A stretch of DNA of 64,000 nucleotides, taken from assembly GCA_965277615.1 (NCBI GenBank), contig CBDIDG010000006.1, positions 372,001 through 436,000 on the forward strand, read 5' to 3'. The position numbers and the translations under genes are program-made. Below, in pieces: positions 59,486 to 64,000 of this stretch. How positions within the stretch are numbered: the first letter of the stretch is position 1; the number at the start of each line of letters is the position of its first letter. The notes below the pieces were generated by a model that was not told where the DNA came from, made no database searches, and was given only the letters and a program-made list of their open reading frames with translations. The stretch is from Bog-532 sp965277615. Lineage in GTDB: Bacteria > Actinomycetota > Actinomycetes > Streptosporangiales > Streptosporangiaceae.

Positions 59486-60102
59486 ACCGGGCCGGGCCAC
59501 CGGCTGATCGAGGCGTTCGCGACCGGGTTCCTGGGCAGGGGCGTGCCGGGTGGCGGCAGGCTTCCGGCCGCCGCCACCCGCACCGGCCCGCCGTGGGTCA
59601 CCACGATCAGCTCGGCGCCGGGCCGGGCCGCGGCCAGCCGCCGCAGCGTCCGGTGCACCCGGTCGTACATCTGCGCCACGCTCTCGCCGCCCGGCGGGAG
59701 CGTGTAAGGCTCGTCGTAGAACTGGTTGATCACGTCGAAGGCGGCGTCGCCCGGGGCGTCCCCAGGGGCGTCTACTGCCCGCTCGGCCGCGGCCGAGCTG
59801 GTGCCCTCCAGCGCGCCCAGGTCCTGCTCGCGCAGGCCCGGGTCGAACTCCAGTGGCAGGCCGAGCCGCCTGGCGATGATGGCCGCCGTCTCGGCCGTGC
59901 GGGCCAGGTCGCTGGACACGATCGCCACCGCCGCCGGAGCCTGGTCCGACAGCTGCGCGGCGGCGTGGGCCGCCTGCTCGCGCCCGGCGGGGGTCAAGCT
60001 GCCGGCCAGGTAGGACTGGCCCTGGATCCGGTGGGCCAGGTTCCACTCGCTCTGGCCGTGCCGGACCAGCCACAGCCGGGCGGCCGGTGCAGGCTCGCTC
60101 AT
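59461..60102 (-). CDS. Histidine phosphatase family protein
   Basis: The 213-aa protein has the RHG motif 'LWLVRHGQSEWN' with catalytic His15, 'SSDLARTAETAAII' (Arg), 'REQDLGALEG' (Glu) and 'LIVVTHGGPVRV' (second His). It is a phosphoglycerate-mutase-like or broad phosphatase. Residues 115-135 contain a short APGDAPGD duplication. It lies 30 bases downstream of the VOC gene and may belong to the operon with the phosphosulfolactate synthase homologue. The 3' end overlaps the CBM48 gene. Confidence 0.88.
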   Translation of the reverse strand: MSEPAPAARLWLVRHGQSEWNLAHRIQGQSYLAGSLTPAGREQAAHAAAQLSDQAPAAVAIVSSDLARTAETAAIIARRLGLPLEFDPGLREQDLGALEGTSSAAAERAVDAPGDAPGDAAFDVINQFYDEPYTLPPGGESVAQMYDRVHRTLRRLAAARPGAELIVVTHGGPVRVAAAGSLPPPGTPLPRNPVANASISRWPGPVHTEMVAP

Positions 60103-60132
60103 CGCGGTATCAGGCTCCCTGCTCGCGGTTGG

Positions 60133-60531
60133 TCAGTACTGCAGGCGCGGGTCGTCGTAGTTCTTGAACTCAAGCACGTTATTAGACGGGTCGGCCAGCG
60201 CGATCGTCCGGTGCTGCTCGGCCGTACCCTCGAACCGCAGCGCCGGGCCGGCCAGGACCCGCAGCTTTCGCTGCTCGACCACCCGGAGCAGCCGGTCGAA
60301 GTCCTCAGCCTTCGCGAAGCTGACCCCGAAGTGACGTGGATACATGACCGGCTCAGCCGGAATGTCGTCGCTCAGATGACAGACCAGCTGGTCGCCGAAG
60401 AAGTCGAGCGTGATCCGGTCGGGGTAGCGGCGGGCCAGCTTCGCGCCCAGGCCGAACACGTAGAACTCCAGCGCCTCGTCCAGGTCGCGGGCGGGGACGG
60501 CGATGTGGCAGGCGTCGTGGATGTCGCGCAT
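60133..60531 (-). CDS. VOC family (glyoxalase/dioxygenase-fold) protein
   Basis: The 132-aa protein has two beta-alpha-beta-beta-beta modules: 'ACHIAVPARDLDEALEFYVFGLGAKLARRYPDRITLDFFGDQLVCHLSD' and 'PRHFGVSFAKAEDFDRLL … FEGTAEQHRTIALADPSNNVLEFKNYDD'. His and Glu in 'HIAV' and 'VLEFKNY' match VOC metal ligand positions. GGAAGGA precedes the ATG. It is 40 bases downstream of the phosphosulfolactate synthase homologue on the same strand, so it probably acts on a related metabolite. Confidence 0.88.
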   Translation of the reverse strand: MRDIHDACHIAVPARDLDEALEFYVFGLGAKLARRYPDRITLDFFGDQLVCHLSDDIPAEPVMYPRHFGVSFAKAEDFDRLLRVVEQRKLRVLAGPALRFEGTAEQHRTIALADPSNNVLEFKNYDDPRLQY

Positions 60532-60571
60532 GACGATGGGTCCTTCCCAGGGGACGTCGGGATTGAGACGG

Positions 60572-61342
60572 TCAGGCGGCGGTCCGGGCGGTACGGGCCG
60601 CGGCCACGCTGACTCCGGTGGTCAGGTCGAGCAGGGTGTCGCCGCGCAGGCCGCGGCGCAGGGTCTCCACCCCGACCACGTCGCTGGTGGCCACGTTGCC
60701 CAGGTTGACCGCGGGGCCGACGGTGCGGATGAGCTCGACCTGCAGGTCCTTGGTCGGGGCCTCGAACATCACCACGCTGGGATCAACCGAGGCCAGCACC
60801 GCGCCCAGCACGTCGCCGCGCATGTGCCCGTCGGCCTGGGCGATCCCGCTGCGGCCGCTCTCCCGCGCCTCGGTGATGACCAAGGTGGCGCCGGCCGCCA
60901 GGTCCTGGTTCAGCGCGCCGGCCCAGTCGGCCGGGGTGAGCAGCGCGGACCGGTCCGCGTCCTTGTAACCGACCTCGGACAGCACCGGGCGTACTCCAGC
61001 CAGGCGGCGCACGTAGTCCGCCTTGCCGTTCTGGTCCAGCGGGATCGTGCCGTTGGACACCTCGATGTGGGTGGCGCCGAACCGCTCCACCAGCGCCAGG
61101 TAGTCACCTAGCTGGCCCGTCCACAGGCAGTACTCGAACAGCGTCCCGCCGAAATAGAAGTCGATCCCGGCCTCGCGCAGCACCGCGGCCTTACGGTCCA
61201 TGTCCTTGGTCACCAGTGCGGTGCCCCAGCCGAACTTCACCACGTCGATGAGCGCGCCGTGACTCTCGACCACGTCGGTGAACGCGCCGGTGGGCAGGCC
61301 GGTGTCGATGACCATGGTGATGCCGTGCTGGCCGGGTGTCAT
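60572..61342 (-). CDS. comA: Phosphosulfolactate synthase family protein (ComA-like)
   Basis: The 256-aa TIM-barrel protein matches ComA/HSA32: 'MVIDTGLPTGAFTDVVESHGALIDVVKFGWGTALV', 'GIDFYFGGTLFEYCLWTGQLGDYL', 'ATHIEVSNGTIPLD', 'RPVLSEVGYKD' and 'ITEARESGRSGIAQADG'. In methanogens ComA joins sulfite and phosphoenolpyruvate to make phosphosulfolactate for coenzyme M. Bacterial and plant homologues often have other or unknown roles. GGAGG precedes the ATG at 61342. Downstream VOC and phosphatase genes and a divergent aldehyde dehydrogenase could form a small sulfonate pathway; this is a hypothesis. Confidence 0.85.
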   Translation of the reverse strand: MTPGQHGITMVIDTGLPTGAFTDVVESHGALIDVVKFGWGTALVTKDMDRKAAVLREAGIDFYFGGTLFEYCLWTGQLGDYLALVERFGATHIEVSNGTIPLDQNGKADYVRRLAGVRPVLSEVGYKDADRSALLTPADWAGALNQDLAAGATLVITEARESGRSGIAQADGHMRGDVLGAVLASVDPSVVMFEAPTKDLQVELIRTVGPAVNLGNVATSDVVGVETLRRGLRGDTLLDLTTGVSVAAARTARTAA

Positions 61343-61555
61343 GGATTCCTCCAGGCGGTTGGTGCGGGGTGACACTGCTGATTCTTGGCCGCCGGTATGG
61401 GAACGCCATCCGCGCTGGATGCGAACCTGATGAACGTCTTGATCAAGGTCGCGCCCCAGGTCCTTTTCCCTACACAACTTTCAGGAAACCCACAGCTTGC
61501 GGGCCCGGGGCCCCGCGCCGGGAGCCCGTCAGCCTGATCCGGGAATGATCAGTAT

Positions 61556-61561
61556 TAGCCT
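61556..61561 (+). promoter_or_regulatory. Candidate -10 element of a leaderless aldehyde dehydrogenase transcript
   Basis: TAGCCT is followed by six bases and the ATG at 61568. The divergent region also holds the perfect palindrome CTTGATCAAG (61438-61447), a possible regulator site. Confidence 0.5.
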
Positions 61562-61567
61562 GGGCGT

Positions 61568-63028
61568 ATGAGCAGTGACCTCGCCTCCCTGACCGGTATC
61601 GACGTCCCCACGGGCCTGCTGATCGGGGGTGAGTGGACCGGCGGCCACGGTGGCCGCCTCGCCGTGATCGATCCGGCCACCGAGGCCCCGCTGGCCGAGG
61701 TGGCGGACGCCACCGAACAGGACGGCCTGGACGCGGTGAGCGCGGCCTACGCGGCCCTGCCGGGGTGGGCGGCCACGCCGCCGCGGCAGCGGGCCGAGTG
61801 CCTGCGCCGCGCGTTCGACCTGATGACCGGGCGGGCCGAGGCCTTCGCCCGGCTCATGTCGGCCGAAAACGGCAAGTCGCTGCGGGACGCGCGGGCTGAG
61901 GTGACCTACGCCGCGGAGTTCTTCCGCTGGTACTCCGAAGAGGCCGTCCGCATCGACGGCAACCTGACCACCGCGCCCGTCGCGGGCAACAAGATCCTGG
62001 TCTCCCGGCAGCCGATCGGGGTCTCGGTCCTGGTCACCCCCTGGAACTTCCCGGCCGCAATGGCCACCCGCAAGCTGGGGCCGGCCCTAGCCGCCGGCTG
62101 CTCGGTGGTGCTCAAGCCGGCCGAGGACACCCCGCTGACCGCGCTGGCCCTGGCCGCGCTGCTGGCGGAGGCGGGCGTGCCCGCCGGCGTGGTCAACGTG
62201 GTAACGACGTCCCGGCCCGGCCCGGTGACCGCGGCCATGATGGCCGACCCCCGGGTGCGCAAGCTGTCCTTCACCGGCTCGACCGAGGTCGGGCGCCAGC
62301 TGCTGCGCCAGGCCGCGGACACCGTGCTGAGCTGCTCGATGGAGCTGGGCGGCAATGCACCGTTCATCGTGTTCGACGACGCCGACCTGGACGCCGCCAT
62401 CGAGGGCGCGCTGATCGCCAAGCTGCGCAACGGCGGCGAGGCCTGCACCGCGGCCAACCGCTTCTACGTGCACGAGGCGGTGGCGGCCGATTTCACCGCC
62501 CGGCTGGCCGACCGGTTCGGCAAGCTCACCCTCGGCCCCGGCCTGGAGGAATCCACCGACATCGGGCCGCTGGTCAACGAGGCGACCCGGAGCAAGGTGG
62601 CCTCGTTGGTAGACGGCGTGGAAGGCGACGGCGGCCAGATCGTGCTGGGCGGCTCGGCCCCGGACCGGCGCGGCTTCTACTACCAGCCAACCGTCATCGA
62701 CCAGGTGCCGCCCTCGGCCGCGATCGCCGGCACCGAGATCTTCGGCCCGGTGGCGCCGGTGATCCGGTTCGCCGACGAGGCCGAGGCCGTGCGGTGGGCC
62801 AACGCCACCGAGTATGGCCTGGTGTCCTACGTCTACACCCGTGACCTGCGGCGCGGCCTGCGGGTGTCGGAGGCCCTGGAGACCGGGATGGTCGGCCTGA
62901 ACCGCGGCATCGTGTCCGATCCGGCCGCGCCGTTCGGCGGGGTCAAGCAGTCCGGGCTGGGCCGCGAGGGCGGTCACGACGGCCTGCTGGAGTACCTGGA
63001 AACGAAGTACATCGCCACCGATTGGTGA
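61568..63028 (+). CDS. gabD: NAD(P)-dependent aldehyde dehydrogenase (succinate-semialdehyde dehydrogenase type)
   Basis: The 486-aa protein is a complete ALDH: 'PIGVSVLVTPWNFPAAMATRKLGPALAAGCSVVLKPAEDTPL' binds cofactor, 'SFTGSTEVGRQLLRQA', the general-base Glu in 'CSMELGGNAPFIVFDDADLD' (about 250), catalytic Cys in 'RNGGEACTAANRFYV' (about 284), and 'EIFGPVAPV'. The overall pattern fits GabD-type enzymes that oxidise succinate semialdehyde. Sulfolactaldehyde dehydrogenases are similar in sequence, and the divergent ComA-like gene makes that an alternative. The start is the ATG six bases after TAGCCT. Confidence 0.88.
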   Translation: MSSDLASLTGIDVPTGLLIGGEWTGGHGGRLAVIDPATEAPLAEVADATEQDGLDAVSAAYAALPGWAATPPRQRAECLRRAFDLMTGRAEAFARLMSAENGKSLRDARAEVTYAAEFFRWYSEEAVRIDGNLTTAPVAGNKILVSRQPIGVSVLVTPWNFPAAMATRKLGPALAAGCSVVLKPAEDTPLTALALAALLAEAGVPAGVVNVVTTSRPGPVTAAMMADPRVRKLSFTGSTEVGRQLLRQAADTVLSCSMELGGNAPFIVFDDADLDAAIEGALIAKLRNGGEACTAANRFYVHEAVAADFTARLADRFGKLTLGPGLEESTDIGPLVNEATRSKVASLVDGVEGDGGQIVLGGSAPDRRGFYYQPTVIDQVPPSAAIAGTEIFGPVAPVIRFADEAEAVRWANATEYGLVSYVYTRDLRRGLRVSEALETGMVGLNRGIVSDPAAPFGGVKQSGLGREGGHDGLLEYLETKYIATDW

Positions 63029-63069
63029 TCGACACCGCGTCCAGTGTCGCCGGGAGCCGCCCAGGCACG

Positions 63070-63075
63070 TAGCCT
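63070..63075 (+). promoter_or_regulatory. Candidate -10 element and hairpin at the pafA start
   Basis: TAGCCT is followed by six bases and the GTG of pafA. It lies inside the inverted repeat CAGGCAC-GTAGCCT-GTGCCTG (63062-63082), whose right arm ends on the start codon. Confidence 0.5.
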
Positions 63076-63081
63076 GTGCCT

Positions 63082-64000
63082 GTGGACCGGCGCATCTTCG
63101 GGCTTGAGAACGAATACGGCGTGACATGCACCTTCCGTGGGCAGCGGCGGCTGTCACCGGATGAGGTGGCACGCTATCTGTTCCGCCGCGTGGTGTCATG
63201 GGGCCGGAGCAGCAACGTGTTCCTGCGCAACGGCGCCCGGCTCTACCTGGACGTCGGCAGCCATCCGGAGTACGCCACGCCCGAGTGCGACAACGTCACC
63301 GACTTGATCACGCACGACAAGGCGGGCGAGCGGATCCTGGAGGGCCTGCTCGTCGACGCGGACAAGCGGCTGCGCGAAGAGGGCATCGCCGGGGACATCT
63401 ACCTGTTCAAGAACAACACCGACTCGGCCGGCAACTCCTACGGCTGCCACGAGAACTACCTGGTCGGCCGGCACGGCGAGTTCGGCCGGCTGGCCGACAT
63501 CCTGATCCCGTTCCTGGTCACCCGGCAGGTCATCTGCGGCGCCGGCAAGGTGCTGCAGACGCCGCGCGGCGCGGTCTACTGCGTCAGCCAGCGGGCCGAG
63601 CACATCTGGGAAGGCGTGTCCTCGGCTACCACCCGATCCCGGCCGATCATCAACACCAGGGACGAGCCGCACGCGGACGCCGAGCGGTTCCGCCGCCTGC
63701 ACGTCATCGTGGGCGACTCGAACATGAGCGAGACCACCATGCTGCTCAAGGTGGGGTCGACCGACCTGGTGCTGCGGATGATCGAAGCCGGCACGGTGAT
63801 GCGCGACCTCACCCTGGACAACCCGATCCGGGCTATCCGTGAGGTCAGCCACGACATGACCGGGCGCAGCCGGGTCCGGCTGGCCAACGGCCGCGAGATG
63901 AGCGCGCTGGAGATCCAGCGCGAGTACCTGAACAAGGCGCTGGAGTTCACCAGCCGCAACGGCGCGGACGCCACCGCCGAGCGGGTGCTGGCCATGTGGG
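63082..64000 (+). CDS. pafA: Pup--protein ligase PafA, N-terminal part
   Basis: The gene starts with GTG at 63082 and runs off the window after 306 codons. The beginning 'RRIFGLENEYGVTCTF' (Glu9-like metal ligand), 'RYLFRRVVSWGRSSNVFLRNGARLYLDVGSHPEYATPECD', 'NNTDSAGNSYGCHENYL' and 'TRSRPIINTRDEPHA' are the conserved ATP- and Mg-binding blocks of the PafA/Dop family; the 'VSWGRSSNVFLRNG' segment is that of PafA and not Dop. It attaches the protein Pup to lysines for proteasomal degradation. The proteasome and Pup genes would be outside the window. Confidence 0.93.
   Translation, partial: MDRRIFGLENEYGVTCTFRGQRRLSPDEVARYLFRRVVSWGRSSNVFLRNGARLYLDVGSHPEYATPECDNVTDLITHDKAGERILEGLLVDADKRLREEGIAGDIYLFKNNTDSAGNSYGCHENYLVGRHGEFGRLADILIPFLVTRQVICGAGKVLQTPRGAVYCVSQRAEHIWEGVSSATTRSRPIINTRDEPHADAERFRRLHVIVGDSNMSETTMLLKVGSTDLVLRMIEAGTVMRDLTLDNPIRAIREVSHDMTGRSRVRLANGREMSALEIQREYLNKALEFTSRNGADATAERVLAMW

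Overview
The window is chromosomal DNA of a high-GC actinobacterium with strong third-position G+C bias. Lineage markers are a Pup ligase (pafA), a conservon (cvnABC), DUF3145 and DUF5998 genes, F420/flavin luciferase-like oxidoreductases, two giant LuxR (LAL) regulators and a maltokinase-cap protein. The genus cannot be fixed from sequence alone. No rRNA, tRNA, CRISPR array, integrase or complete insertion sequence was seen.

Layout. 1-2.8 kb: end of a secreted lipase, a frameshifted HSL-type esterase and a DUF222/HNH nuclease. 3.3-6.6 kb: a conservon that stops after cvnC, with no cvnD GTPase. 6.6-9 kb: azoreductase divergent from a MarR regulator over a twin operator, then a secreted protein. 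9.1-15.9 kb: adenosine deaminase and two divergent LAL regulators with a coupled 84-aa protein. 16-18.5 kb: TetR plus FAD monooxygenase behind palindromic operators, and a maltokinase-cap protein. 18.5-22.4 kb: DUF4186, a gene remnant, a four-repeat Ig-like surface protein with a coupled partner, and an AbiEii-like nucleotidyltransferase pair. 22.6-26 kb: lipB, a membrane protein, and a complete ECF41 module (epimerase, SigJ-type sigma factor, and an exact ECF41-type promoter).

26-34.3 kb is a catabolic block: intradiol dioxygenase, NCS1 permease, phosphohexo/pentomutase, deoC, beta-ureidopropionase, dihydropyrimidinase and an F420-type LLM oxidoreductase. Together these look like uptake and breakdown of pyrimidines or hydantoins and deoxyribose phosphates. 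34.4-35.4 kb: msrB-msrA. 35.4-44 kb: small regulators and enzymes (LexA-like truncated repressor, cupin, MarR/SRPBCC, MocR, RibD-like, GNAT, two LLM proteins, MFS, HxlR). 44.2-47.3 kb: sucB and lpdA, whose lipoyl domain is the natural substrate of the LipB encoded at 22.6 kb. 47.5-52.5 kb: pepA, cobS and conserved actinobacterial genes. 52.5-55.7 kb: an operon of a Replic_Relax-like protein, a VirD4/TraB-like DNA-translocation ATPase and a membrane J-domain protein. 55.8-64 kb: MarR-GNAT fusion, lnt, DUF3145, a stand-alone CBM48 protein, histidine phosphatase, VOC protein, phosphosulfolactate synthase homologue, aldehyde dehydrogenase and the start of pafA.

The most noteworthy items are the Replic_Relax/translocase/J-domain operon, the self-contained ECF41 module with a visible target promoter, the F420-type oxidoreductase in the reductive pyrimidine cluster, the ComA-like locus, the LexA-like protein without its catalytic lysine, and a recurrent TAnnnT-N6 spacing before start codons that suggests leaderless transcription of several genes.
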